This document shows positions 1 to 7,109 of a DNA stretch of 10,009 bases, in pieces. The position numbers and the translations under genes are program-made. Under the pieces are notes generated by a model, which was given only the letters and a program-made list of their open reading frames with translations, was not told the DNA's origin and searched no databases. Source of the stretch: Campylobacteraceae bacterium. GTDB lineage: Bacteria; Campylobacterota; Campylobacteria; Campylobacterales; Sulfurovaceae. The DNA lies in assembly GCA_027079365.1 (NCBI GenBank), contig JALWVW010000375.1:1-10009 (forward strand), read 5' to 3'. The first letter of the stretch is position 1; every line of letters starts with the position of its first letter.

Positions 1-37
1 AGCAAATATCACATCGTTGCCATTTATAAAAAAATAA
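1..37 (+). CDS. gcvT: Partial: last codons of probable gcvT (glycine cleavage T protein)
   Basis: Frame 2 is open from the window edge and reads ANITSLPFIKK before a TAA at 35-37, 12 bp before the gcvH start. Many GcvT (aminomethyltransferase) proteins end in a short 'xLPFxKK/R'-like tail, and gcvT is the usual gene just upstream of gcvH. The call rests on 11 residues plus position. T protein would transfer the methylene group from the aminomethyl-lipoyl arm of GcvH to tetrahydrofolate. Without it the operon in this window would lack one of the four cleavage-system proteins. The start and body lie outside the window. Confidence 0.5.
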   Translation, partial: ANITSLPFIKK

Positions 38-49
38 AAAGGAGAAAAA

Positions 50-415
50 ATGATCAAATACAGTCAAGAGCATGAGTGGGCAAAGGTAGAGGGTGAGGTG
101 GCGACCATAGGTGTCTCAGCCTATGCGGTAGAGCAGTTGGGTGACATCACCTTCGTAGAGCTGCCAGAGGTGGATGCCGAGGTGAGTGCGGAGGAGAGTG
201 TGGCGTTTGTCGAATCTGTCAAGGCAGCTTCGGATATCTATACACCACTCTCAGGTACCGTGACAGCGGTCAATGAATCCCTGCTGGATGCCCCAGAGCA
301 GCTCAATGCAGATGCAGCCAATACCTGGATTTTCAAGCTCAAGCTCTCAGATGAGGGGGAGCTAGATGGACTCATGGATCAGGCAGCCTATGATGCCTAT
401 CTAGAGACCCTATAG
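50..415 (+). CDS. gcvH: Glycine cleavage system H protein
   Basis: This is the lipoyl carrier that shuttles the aminomethyl group and reducing equivalents between the P, T and L proteins in the cytoplasm. The 121-aa length is about normal for the family. It opens with the typical YSQEHEW segment and GDITFVELPEVD, and carries the lipoylation site in ESVKAASD, with Lys58 as the modified residue. The P-L-S-G-T-V hairpin (PLSGTVTAVN) follows, as expected of a biotinyl/lipoyl fold. The ATG is set by AGGAG at 40-44, five bases upstream. The stop TAG (413-415) is built into the Shine-Dalgarno sequence of gcvPA, so the two genes should be translationally coupled. The lipoyl-making genes lie downstream in the same operon, and H protein is their natural target here. 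Confidence 0.96.
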   Translation: MIKYSQEHEWAKVEGEVATIGVSAYAVEQLGDITFVELPEVDAEVSAEESVAFVESVKAASDIYTPLSGTVTAVNESLLDAPEQLNADAANTWIFKLKLSDEGELDGLMDQAAYDAYLETL

Positions 416-420
416 GAGGT
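414..420 (+). promoter_or_regulatory. Strong RBS for gcvPA overlapping the gcvH stop
   Basis: AGGAGGT at 414-420 is a near-perfect anti-16S match. Its first bases are part of the gcvH TAG. It sits four bases before a GTG at 425, which decides this non-ATG start for gcvPA. A similar AGGAGGT at 1711-1717 serves gcvPB. Confidence 0.85.
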
Positions 421-424
421 TGGC

Positions 425-1735
425 GTGCCCTATACACCCCATACCCCTACCGATGTGACACAAATGCTGGAGGTGATTGGTCTGAAGAACGAAGAAGCAC
501 TCTTTGACTCTGTGCCCGCTGCACTCAAGATCGACAGCTTGAACCTTCCCGATGGCCTGGATGAGTACACTGCCTTTGCCCAGTTCAAAGCGATGGCAGC
601 CAAAAACAGTACGGACAAGGTCTGCTTTCTTGGTGGTGGATATTATGACCATATCATTCCGGCAGCAGTCGATGCACTTTCGATGCGTTCGGAGTTTTAT
701 ACCGCCTATACGCCGTATCAGGCAGAGGCTTCGCAGGGTACACTGCAGGTGCTTTATGAGTATCAGAGCCTTATCTGTAGGTTAACTGGTATGGAGGTGA
801 GCAATGCATCGATGTATGATGGTGCCACCGCACTGGCAGAGGCAGCACTCATGGCAGTACGGATCACCAAGCGCAACAAGATACTCATCGACAAAGGGGT
901 CAATCCCCAAGCGCTAAAGATCGTACAAACCTATCTCTCTTTTAGGGAGATCGCATCAGAGGTTGTTGATGCTGATGCAGTAGAGATCGATGAGAGTGTC
1001 GCAGGGTATCTGTTTCAAAACCCCAACTTCTACGGTTCAGTAAAGGACTTTACCGCGTTGACAGAGAAGCTTCATGTACACAAGGCACTGGCAGTGATGT
1101 CTACCTATCCTATCGCACTGGGCAAGATCAAAGACCCCGGCAGCATAGGTGTGGATATCGTCACCGCTGATGGACAGTGTCTGGGGAACTATCTCAGCTT
1201 TGGCGGCCCCACTTTTGGGATCATCGCGACCAGAGAGCAGTATATCCGAGACCTCCCTGGTCGTATCATTGGTAAGACACTCGATAAGGACGGTAAAGAG
1301 CTTTTTGTGCTGACCATGCAGGCGAGAGAGCAGCATATCCGTAGACAGAGAGCCACTTCCAATATCTGCTCCAACCAAAACCTCATGGCACTCAGAGCCA
1401 CGATCTATCTCTCACTCATGGGCAGAGAGGGGCTGGCAGAAGTGGCAGAGCTCTGCTATCAAAAAAGTGCTTATCTGAAAAAGGCACTTGCTCAGTTGAA
1501 GGGGCTGAAGATCGTCAATACGGAGCCTACCTTCAATGAGTTTGTCATTGAGGTGGCGGATGCAGATATGCTGCTAGGCACACTCAAAGCACAAGGCTTC
1601 TATGCGGGGATCAATCTAGGCAACTTGGAAGTGAGCCGGAAAAATCAGATTCTCATTGCAGTTAGCGAGAAGCGTACCAAGGCTGAGATGGATCAGCTCG
1701 TAGCTGCAATAGGAGGTGCTTTATGCGTACGATAG
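425..1735 (+). CDS. gcvPA: Glycine dehydrogenase (decarboxylating) subunit 1
   Basis: This is the N-terminal half of the P protein. With GcvPB it decarboxylates glycine and loads the aminomethyl group onto lipoyl-GcvH. The 436-aa length fits the split type of P protein rather than the single ~950-aa chain of E. coli. Family signatures are FLGGGYYDH, the stretch around SEFYTAYTPYQAEASQGT, NASMYDGATALAEAA, LSFGGPTFG, PGRIIGKTLDKDG and REQHIRRQRATSNICSNQ. The PLP-binding lysine is on subunit 2, so this chain should not be active alone. The GTG start at 425 follows a strong RBS. The last 13 bp overlap gcvPB, which points to coupled, roughly equal synthesis. The usual FLG(A/G)GxYDH motif has tyrosine at its variable position, which is not alarming. 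Confidence 0.96.
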   Translation: MPYTPHTPTDVTQMLEVIGLKNEEALFDSVPAALKIDSLNLPDGLDEYTAFAQFKAMAAKNSTDKVCFLGGGYYDHIIPAAVDALSMRSEFYTAYTPYQAEASQGTLQVLYEYQSLICRLTGMEVSNASMYDGATALAEAALMAVRITKRNKILIDKGVNPQALKIVQTYLSFREIASEVVDADAVEIDESVAGYLFQNPNFYGSVKDFTALTEKLHVHKALAVMSTYPIALGKIKDPGSIGVDIVTADGQCLGNYLSFGGPTFGIIATREQYIRDLPGRIIGKTLDKDGKELFVLTMQAREQHIRRQRATSNICSNQNLMALRATIYLSLMGREGLAEVAELCYQKSAYLKKALAQLKGLKIVNTEPTFNEFVIEVADADMLLGTLKAQGFYAGINLGNLEVSRKNQILIAVSEKRTKAEMDQLVAAIGGALCVR

Positions 1736-3174
1736 AGACGATCTTTGACCTCTCTGTAGAGGGGAGGCGTGGGGTAAAACTGCCCGCTTTGGATGTACCA
1801 GTCTCTGAGGGCTTGGGACAAGCACTGTGCAGAGAGACAGCAGCCGCACTGCCACAAATGAGTGAGCTCGATGTGGTCAGACACTATACCAATCTCTCTG
1901 CCAAGAACTTCTCGATAGACAAAAACTTCTATCCGCTGGGCTCCTGTACGATGAAGTACAACCCCAAGATCGCTGAAAAAATCGCAGGGATGGAGGGCTT
2001 TGCTGCACTGCATCCACACTTGATCACCAATGGTTTTACCGAGGAGATGCAGGGTGCATTGGAGAGTATCGAGCGACTTCAAAGCGTACTCTGTGAGATC
2101 ACAGGGATGCAGGCGTTTACGACTACTCCTCAAGCAGGGGCACATGGTGAGATGCTGGGTATCATGATGATCGATGCCTATCACCGAAGCAAGGGACATA
2201 AACGAAAATATGTCATCGTCCCTGACTCTTCACATGGCACCAATCCTGCCACTGCTGCGATGGTAGGCTATCAGGTCATCACTATCAAATCCGATGAAAA
2301 CGGTATGATGGATTTCGAAGCATTCAAAGCCAAGATGAATGATGAGGTGGCCGCGGTGATGCTGACAGTACCGAATACGCTGGGCATCTACAACAAACGC
2401 ATCAAGGAGATCTGTGATCTGGCACACAGCCATGATGCCATGATGTACTACGATGGCGCGAATCTCAATGCCATCATGGGCAGGGTTCGCCCTGGGGATA
2501 TCGGGTTTGATGTGATCCACCTCAATGTCCACAAGACCTTTGCCACGCCACATGGGGGTGGTGGTCCAGGAAGTGGGCCGGTAGGCGTGAGCCGGACACT
2601 AGAGCCATTCCTGCCAGATATAGGTGTCGCAAAGCATGGTGAGCAGTATGCGCTTACCACAGGAGGGGCGCAGAGTGTTGGCAAAATTTCTCCCTTCTTT
2701 GGTAACTACGGTATCTCATTGAGAGCCTTGGCGTATATCACTATCCTAGGTGCCAACGGTATCCGTAACAGCGCTGCCAAAGCGGTGCTCAATGCCAACT
2801 ATATCCGTGTCAGGCTGCGAGAGCACTTTGATATCCCCTATGACACACTCTGTATGCATGAGTGTGTCCTCTCAGCCAAAACACTGGCAAAAGAGGGGGT
2901 CACGGCGATGGATATCGCCAAGTATCTGCTGGATTTCGGTTTCCATGCGCCGACAGTGTATTTCCCTCTGATCGTCAAAGAGGCGATCATGATCGAGCCC
3001 ACTGAGACCGAGTCCAAGCAGACGATCGATCGCTTCTGTGACCGCATGATAGCAGCAGTCAAACTCGCCCATGAAGATGCATCACAGTTCAAGACCTATC
3101 CGAGGACGCTGGGGGTCTGCCGACCTGATGACACCTTGGCGATCAAGCAGCTCAATGTCCGACAGCCCCTATAG
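1723..3174 (+). CDS. gcvPB: Glycine dehydrogenase (decarboxylating) subunit 2
   Basis: This is the PLP-bearing half of the P protein and partners GcvPA. The 483-aa length is normal for the split form. The cofactor lysine lies in HLNVHKTFATPHGGGGPG, Lys271 from the start, followed by the glycine-rich loop typical of GcvP. Other signatures are FYPLGSCTMKYNPK near residue 70, SSHGTNPATAAM, YYDGANLNAIMGRVRPGDIGFDV and the C-terminal FPLIVKEAIMIEPTETESK. The ATG at 1723 follows AGGAGGT at 1711-1717 and lies inside gcvPA. The 3' end overlaps the next gene by 20 bp. The chain appears intact, with all expected blocks in one frame. Confidence 0.97.
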   Translation: MRTIETIFDLSVEGRRGVKLPALDVPVSEGLGQALCRETAAALPQMSELDVVRHYTNLSAKNFSIDKNFYPLGSCTMKYNPKIAEKIAGMEGFAALHPHLITNGFTEEMQGALESIERLQSVLCEITGMQAFTTTPQAGAHGEMLGIMMIDAYHRSKGHKRKYVIVPDSSHGTNPATAAMVGYQVITIKSDENGMMDFEAFKAKMNDEVAAVMLTVPNTLGIYNKRIKEICDLAHSHDAMMYYDGANLNAIMGRVRPGDIGFDVIHLNVHKTFATPHGGGGPGSGPVGVSRTLEPFLPDIGVAKHGEQYALTTGGAQSVGKISPFFGNYGISLRALAYITILGANGIRNSAAKAVLNANYIRVRLREHFDIPYDTLCMHECVLSAKTLAKEGVTAMDIAKYLLDFGFHAPTVYFPLIVKEAIMIEPTETESKQTIDRFCDRMIAAVKLAHEDASQFKTYPRTLGVCRPDDTLAIKQLNVRQPL

Positions 3175-3808
3175 GCTCATCCAGTCTCCACAGTCAAGTG
3201 CCGTGGAGAATATGGCTCAGGACAGAGCACTGCTGGAGGCCTTCGGTGAGGAGGGTATGCCAGTATTTCGACTCTATGGTTGGGAAGAGTCTGTGACCAT
3301 TGGTGTTTCTCAGACTTTTTCCTCCTGTGTGTTGCTTGATCCCACACTAGAAGCATACCGTGACCGCTATGCCAAGCGCATGACAGGGGGTGGTATCCTC
3401 TACCATGGGCATGACCTCTCCTATGGTCTAATTCTGCCTGTAGCGATGATGCAAGGGCTGAGTGTCAAAGAGAGTTATGCACGGATCACAGGCTTTCTAT
3501 TGGATTTTTACCAAGCACTGGGACTGGATGCCCACTGGGCAAAAGATGATCCAAACATTACGCTTGCGAGTGATCCTTTTTGCCAAGTGGGGTTTGAGCC
3601 CTATGATATCATTATCCAAGGACACAAGATCGGAGGCAATGCCCAAAAACGCACTAAAAAAGCGATCTTTCAGCATGGTTCTGTGCCGTTACGGTGTAGC
3701 GAGCATGGGGTGTCATTGGAGGATTTGGGCGTATCGCTGGATGAGGTAGAGACCAGAGAGAGATTGGAAAAGTCATTTAGAAAGGCATGGTATGCATGGA
3801 ATAGGTAG
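3155..3808 (+). CDS. Lipoyl ligase/octanoyltransferase-family protein, probably LipM-type
   Basis: This is a member of the biotin/lipoate protein ligase fold family (217 aa). RLIQSPQSSAVENMAQDRALL at the N-terminus, KRMTGGGILYHGHDLSYGLIL (TGGG at residues 77-80) and HKIGGNAQKRTKKAIFQHGS (Lys158) are the acyl-binding and catalytic blocks. Cys143 in DPFCQVGF lies 15 residues before Lys158. A cysteine near this point is the acyl-thioester residue of LipM and LipL enzymes and is not expected in E. coli-type LplA. The likely role is therefore moving octanoate from octanoyl-ACP to GcvH, which lipA downstream would then convert to lipoate. LplA-like lipoate ligase remains possible. The ATG at 3155 fits the family N-terminus but has only a weak RBS and lies inside gcvPB, so translational coupling is likely. 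An open extension to 3071 is merely gcvPB overlap. Confidence 0.85.
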   Translation: MSDSPYRLIQSPQSSAVENMAQDRALLEAFGEEGMPVFRLYGWEESVTIGVSQTFSSCVLLDPTLEAYRDRYAKRMTGGGILYHGHDLSYGLILPVAMMQGLSVKESYARITGFLLDFYQALGLDAHWAKDDPNITLASDPFCQVGFEPYDIIIQGHKIGGNAQKRTKKAIFQHGSVPLRCSEHGVSLEDLGVSLDEVETRERLEKSFRKAWYAWNR

Positions 3809-3825
3809 GTGCGATAAAATCGCAC
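3809..3825 (+). promoter_or_regulatory. Perfect 7-bp inverted repeat between lipM-like gene and lipA
   Basis: GTGCGAT (3809-3815), spacer AAA, ATCGCAC (3819-3825) begins directly after the stop of the ligase gene. No T-run follows on either strand, so it is a poor intrinsic terminator. It also contains TAAAAT (3815-3820), which could act as a -10 element about 30 bp before lipA. It may therefore be an operator over an internal promoter, an mRNA-processing hairpin, or chance. This gap is the largest break in the operon. Confidence 0.4.
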
Positions 3826-3853
3826 AAATTTACAATAAACGGGAGGAGCAAAC

Positions 3854-4723
3854 ATGAGCACTACCCCACAACGCAAGCCAGAGTGGCTAAGAAAAAAGAT
3901 CTCCTTCTCCGCGCAGAGAGAGATGGATCAGCTCCTCAATGATGTCGGCATCCATACCATTTGTCAGGAGGCAATGTGCCCCAATATCAGTGAGTGCTTT
4001 GCGCACAAGCAGGCGACCTTTTTGATACTGGGGACGACCTGTACCAGACGCTGTAGCTATTGCAATGTTGATACTGGCGTACCAGCCCCCATCAACCCTG
4101 CTGAGATCATGCAGGTCACCGAGGCGGTACAGAAGCTTGGGCTACAGTATGTGGTCATCACCAGCCCTGCGCGAGATGATCTTCCTGATGGGGGAGCGCA
4201 GCATTTTTGTGAGGTGACGCAGTATATCAGGCAGCACTCTCCACAGACCACTGTAGAGCTGTTGATTCCTGATTTTCAGGGAGATATCGATGCGATACAG
4301 ACCGTACTCCAAAGCGGTGCAGCGGTGATCGGTCACAATGTCGAGACCGTACCCAGACTCTACCATGTCCGCAAAGGTGTCAAGTACGAAAAGTCTCTAG
4401 AGGTACTACGAAACCTCAAGCTTTATGATCCTAGCATCAAAACCAAAAGTGCCCTGATGGTAGGACTGGGAGAGACTGCCCAAGAGATGGAAGCGGTCTT
4501 TGCCGATCTTCTGAAGGCAGGGTGTAGCTATCTGAGTATCGGACAGTATCTCGCTCCTTCCAATGAGTACGAAAAGGTTGTAGAGTATGTACGGCCTTCA
4601 CAGTTTGAAGCCTATAAGAAAACCGCTCTGGAGATGGGCTTTGAGTTTGTACATAGCTCACCCTATACGCGAAGCTCCTATATGGCACATGAATATCAAC
4701 TAGGAGATACACCTCATGCATAA
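3854..4723 (+). CDS. lipA: Lipoyl synthase (radical SAM)
   Basis: LipA inserts two sulfur atoms into protein-bound octanoate to make the lipoyl group, using SAM and two 4Fe-4S clusters. The auxiliary-cluster motif CX4CX5C is seen at Cys37, Cys42 and Cys48. The radical-SAM motif CX3CX2C is at Cys63, Cys67 and Cys70. The conserved C-terminal RSSY is at 273-276, and its serine ligates the auxiliary cluster. LIPDFQGD, GHNVETVPRLY, MVGLGET and GQYLAPS complete the family pattern. The 289-aa length is normal. One block reads ITSPARDDLPDGG where the family usually has TSVDRDDL. The ATG at 3854 follows GGAGGAG (3842-3848). The end overlaps lpd by 8 bp. The substrate is expected to be octanoyl-GcvH made by the preceding gene. 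Confidence 0.96.
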   Translation: MSTTPQRKPEWLRKKISFSAQREMDQLLNDVGIHTICQEAMCPNISECFAHKQATFLILGTTCTRRCSYCNVDTGVPAPINPAEIMQVTEAVQKLGLQYVVITSPARDDLPDGGAQHFCEVTQYIRQHSPQTTVELLIPDFQGDIDAIQTVLQSGAAVIGHNVETVPRLYHVRKGVKYEKSLEVLRNLKLYDPSIKTKSALMVGLGETAQEMEAVFADLLKAGCSYLSIGQYLAPSNEYEKVVEYVRPSQFEAYKKTALEMGFEFVHSSPYTRSSYMAHEYQLGDTPHA

Positions 4724-6071
4724 ATACGATACCCTCATCATCGGCGCAGGTCCTGCAGGTTACGAACTAGCAGGGCTACTGGCAGAGGGAGGCAAGCAGG
4801 TCTGCCTCATCGAAAAAATAGAGCAGCGAGTAGGGGGCACCTGCTTGATAGAGGGCTGTGTGCCTGCCAAACATTTCCTGGAGAGTGCCAGCTATATGGC
4901 AAAAGCTTCGCATTTTGAAACCTGTGGGGTAGAAATGGAGCTCAAGCACTTTGAGATCGAGAAGCTCAAGTCCAGCACCCAGAGCCTTATTGAGCAGATG
5001 CGAGGAGGCATCCTCAGCACACTCAAACGGCACAAGGTAGAGATACGCTACGGCACCGCCTCTTTTCTCGATGCTCAGACGATAGTGTTGGCAGAGAGTA
5101 GCGAGCATCTTACTGCCGAGCAGATCATCATAGCCACAGGATCGCGCCACCGTGACCATCCGACCATGCCACTGGTAGAGGGCAAGATCCTCTCGAGCAG
5201 AGAGGTGTTTGAGATCGATCGTATCCTCAAGTCTGTATTGGTCATAGGCGCAGGGGCGATCGGTTGTGAGTTTGCCAGCTTTTTCCATGCGATGGGAGCC
5301 GAGGTCACACTGGCAGAATATACCAAGGCGATCCTCCCTATCGAGGAGGCAGATCTCTCCCGTACCCTAAAGCGAGAGCTAGAGCGAAAAGGCATTGTCG
5401 TCCATGTGGATGCAGAGGTCACCAGCCACACCGTCACAGCGCAGGGTGTGGATATCCAGATGCGTGTGGGCAAAAAGGAGCTGGAGGGCAGCTATGAGAT
5501 GATACTCATCGCCGTGGGCAGAGAGCCCAATACCGCTTCACTGGCGTTAGAAAAAGCTGGCGTAGAGAGTGAACGGGGTTTTGTCTCTGTGGATGCGCAG
5601 TATCAGTCTGTCTCAAATCCCCATATCTACGCCATCGGAGATGTGGTAGCCACCCCAGCACTGGCGCATGTTGCCTACTATGAGGCGAAGCGGCTCAGCC
5701 GTATTCTATTGGGTCAGTCTGCTATGGAGCCCGGCCCCATCTTTCCTTCTGTGACTTTTAGCACCCCACAAGTAGCCAGTATCGGAGCTAGTGAAGCCAG
5801 CCTCAAAGCAGAGGGCAGGGCTGCCAAGAGCAAAAAGATCTTCTTCAAATCCAATGCCAAAGCCAAGATTAAAGGTGACGACAGCGGATTTGTCAAAGTG
5901 ATCTATGATGCCGAGAGTGAAATGATCTTGGGTGCTGCGATCATCGGCAATGATGCCACAGAGCTGATCCACCTCTTTCTGATCGCCATCACCAAGCAGG
6001 TGACACTGGGAGAGATCAGAGAGATGATCTTCGCCCATCCGACACTAAGTGAGCTCTTGGGAGAGCTGTAG
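4716..6071 (+). CDS. lpd: Dihydrolipoyl dehydrogenase (glycine cleavage L protein)
   Basis: This flavoprotein reoxidises dihydrolipoyl-GcvH with NAD+. The FAD-binding GAGPAG is at 10-15 and the redox disulfide GGTCLIEGCVPAK gives Cys43 and Cys48. The NAD-binding GAGAIG is at 178-183, the second FAD motif is IYAIGDVVATPALAHVA, and the His441-Glu446 dyad lies in AHPTLSE near the C-terminus. At 451 aa it is slightly short because the chain ends five residues after Glu446, whereas E. coli Lpd carries a further tail of some 25-30 residues. The disulfide block reads LIEGCVPAK rather than the common LNxGCIPSK. The ATG at 4716 lies inside lipA, with AGGAG at 4702-4706. As the last operon gene it completes the cleavage system. 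It could also serve 2-oxoacid dehydrogenases, but none are in the window. Confidence 0.94.
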   Translation: MHKYDTLIIGAGPAGYELAGLLAEGGKQVCLIEKIEQRVGGTCLIEGCVPAKHFLESASYMAKASHFETCGVEMELKHFEIEKLKSSTQSLIEQMRGGILSTLKRHKVEIRYGTASFLDAQTIVLAESSEHLTAEQIIIATGSRHRDHPTMPLVEGKILSSREVFEIDRILKSVLVIGAGAIGCEFASFFHAMGAEVTLAEYTKAILPIEEADLSRTLKRELERKGIVVHVDAEVTSHTVTAQGVDIQMRVGKKELEGSYEMILIAVGREPNTASLALEKAGVESERGFVSVDAQYQSVSNPHIYAIGDVVATPALAHVAYYEAKRLSRILLGQSAMEPGPIFPSVTFSTPQVASIGASEASLKAEGRAAKSKKIFFKSNAKAKIKGDDSGFVKVIYDAESEMILGAAIIGNDATELIHLFLIAITKQVTLGEIREMIFAHPTLSELLGEL

Positions 6072-6132
6072 TGCCCTTACTCAAGAAAAAAGCCTACAAC
6101 ACGGGTGCTGCCATGTGCAGAGGTGGCGAAAT

Positions 6133-6142
6133 TTGGTATAAT
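6133..6142 (+). promoter_or_regulatory. Extended -10 promoter for the lysozyme-inhibitor-like gene
   Basis: TTGGTATAAT gives a consensus TATAAT (6137-6142) with the upstream TGG extension. There is no clear -35, as is common for the main sigma factor of Campylobacterota. Transcription would start near 6149, leaving a leader of about 20 nt before the ATG at 6168. The same 10-mer recurs at 7075 and 8648. Confidence 0.75.
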
Positions 6143-6156
6143 GGGGCAACAACAAT

Positions 6157-6161
6157 AGGAG
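6157..6161 (+). promoter_or_regulatory. RBS that fixes the 6168 start
   Basis: AGGAG is followed by two nearby ATGs at 6162 and 6168. The first abuts the RBS and is too close for initiation. The second has a six-base gap and gives a protein starting MRIKTLLV, a clean signal peptide. Confidence 0.7.
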
Positions 6162-6167
6162 ATGATA

Positions 6168-7040
6168 ATGCGGATAAAAACACTTTTGGTCACTGCCAGT
6201 ATGCTGACAGGCGTTTGGGCATTTGCCAACCACCCCAGTTTTGACTGTACCAAGGTCAAAAAGGACTCCTCCGAAGGGCTCATCTGTCGTTCTGACAGAC
6301 TGACGGATCTTGACAGAGAGCTTGCTGCGGTCTACAAAAAAGCGTTGACAGAGGCGACTGATACACAGCTGTTAAAGGCAGAGCAGCGTGGATGGATCAA
6401 AGGGCGAAACGACTGCTGGAAGGCAGGAGACGAAGAGGCATGTATGGTGGGAGCGTACAGACAGCGTATCGATGAACTGCGCGGAAAGTATCGTCTAGAC
6501 GACACAAAACCTGCAAAAAAGCAGACGGCAAAAGCGTATGCTTTTGACAAAAGCTTCTCGCTGGATGGCATCACTTTTCATGTGCAGGCAACAAATGACG
6601 GTTCGGAAAACACGCTTCTGATCACGCCATCAGGACTTACCGAAGAAAACGATGTCATCAAACAGAAGATCAACGGTATGGTAACAAGTGCAGAGATCGC
6701 AGACTTGAACAAAGACGGTTCACCGGAGATATACATCTATGTCACCTCGGCAGGAAGTGGTGCTTACGGTACGCTGGTCGCCTACAGTGCCAACAAAAAA
6801 GCATCGCTCTCAGAGGTCTATCTACCGCCGCTGGAGCAAAACAAAGAGGCGGCCAAAGGCTATATGGGACATGATGCATTTTCCATTGTCAAACACACCT
6901 TTACCCAGCATTTCCCCATCTACAAGAAGAACGACCCCAACTGCTGCCCCACAGGCGGCAAGCGGCAGCTGGAGTACAAGCTGGTACCGGGTGAGGCGAC
7001 ATGGCAGCTAAGACTGGTGAAGATGCGTGATTTGAAATGA
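6168..7040 (+). CDS. Secreted two-domain lysozyme inhibitor-like protein (LprI/DUF1311 + PliI-like)
   Basis: This 290-aa exported protein is probably periplasmic. Residues 1-20 form a signal peptide (MRIKTLLVTASMLTGVWAFA). Residues 24-107 resemble the LprI/DUF1311 domain, with four cysteines (27, 40, 83, 92) that could form two disulfides, plus LDRELAAVYKKAL and QRGWIKGRNDCW. Residues 125-290 resemble PliI, the periplasmic inhibitor of invertebrate-type lysozyme: DLNKDGSPEIYIYVTSAGSG, then SGAYG at 197-201, LSEVYLPPL, KGYMGHDAF and PTGGKRQLEYKLVPGEATW. SGxxY-type loops are the active-site plug in lysozyme inhibitors. The inferred role is protecting peptidoglycan from host or competitor lysozymes. 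Adjacent Cys259-Cys260 are unusual. The gene stands alone behind its own promoter. Domain calls come from memory of family patterns, so inhibition itself is not shown. Confidence 0.75.
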   Translation: MRIKTLLVTASMLTGVWAFANHPSFDCTKVKKDSSEGLICRSDRLTDLDRELAAVYKKALTEATDTQLLKAEQRGWIKGRNDCWKAGDEEACMVGAYRQRIDELRGKYRLDDTKPAKKQTAKAYAFDKSFSLDGITFHVQATNDGSENTLLITPSGLTEENDVIKQKINGMVTSAEIADLNKDGSPEIYIYVTSAGSGAYGTLVAYSANKKASLSEVYLPPLEQNKEAAKGYMGHDAFSIVKHTFTQHFPIYKKNDPNCCPTGGKRQLEYKLVPGEATWQLRLVKMRDLK

Positions 7041-7074
7041 TCCAGTAGGTTGCCTGTACCAAAGGAGTGAGATC

Positions 7075-7084
7075 TTGGTATAAT
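7075..7084 (+). promoter_or_regulatory. Extended -10 promoter upstream of a broken small ORF
   Basis: TTGGTATAAT, identical to the elements at 6133 and 8648. Transcription would start near 7091. The left flank contains TACCAA (7057-7062), which forms a 6-bp inverted repeat with TTGGTA (7075-7080). This may be an operator or chance. Nothing intact lies downstream, only the frame described at 7110-7294. Confidence 0.6.
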
Positions 7085-7109
7085 TAACAAGGAAATGTAG
7101 GGGTCTAGA

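Noticed and set aside
410..2971. Several overlapping ORFs on the minus strand and in other frames across gcvPA and gcvPB
   Set aside because: They are antisense or out-of-frame shadows of strongly conserved genes and have no RBS or recognisable protein features.
3071..3154. Longer version of the ligase gene starting at 3071
   Set aside because: The extra 28 residues are an alternate frame of gcvPB, and family similarity begins at YRLIQSPQSSAVENM after the 3155 ATG.
6072..6132. Possible intrinsic terminator after lpd
   Set aside because: I found no stem followed by a T-run here. The A-run near 6086-6091 has no matching hairpin, so termination of the operon is unresolved.
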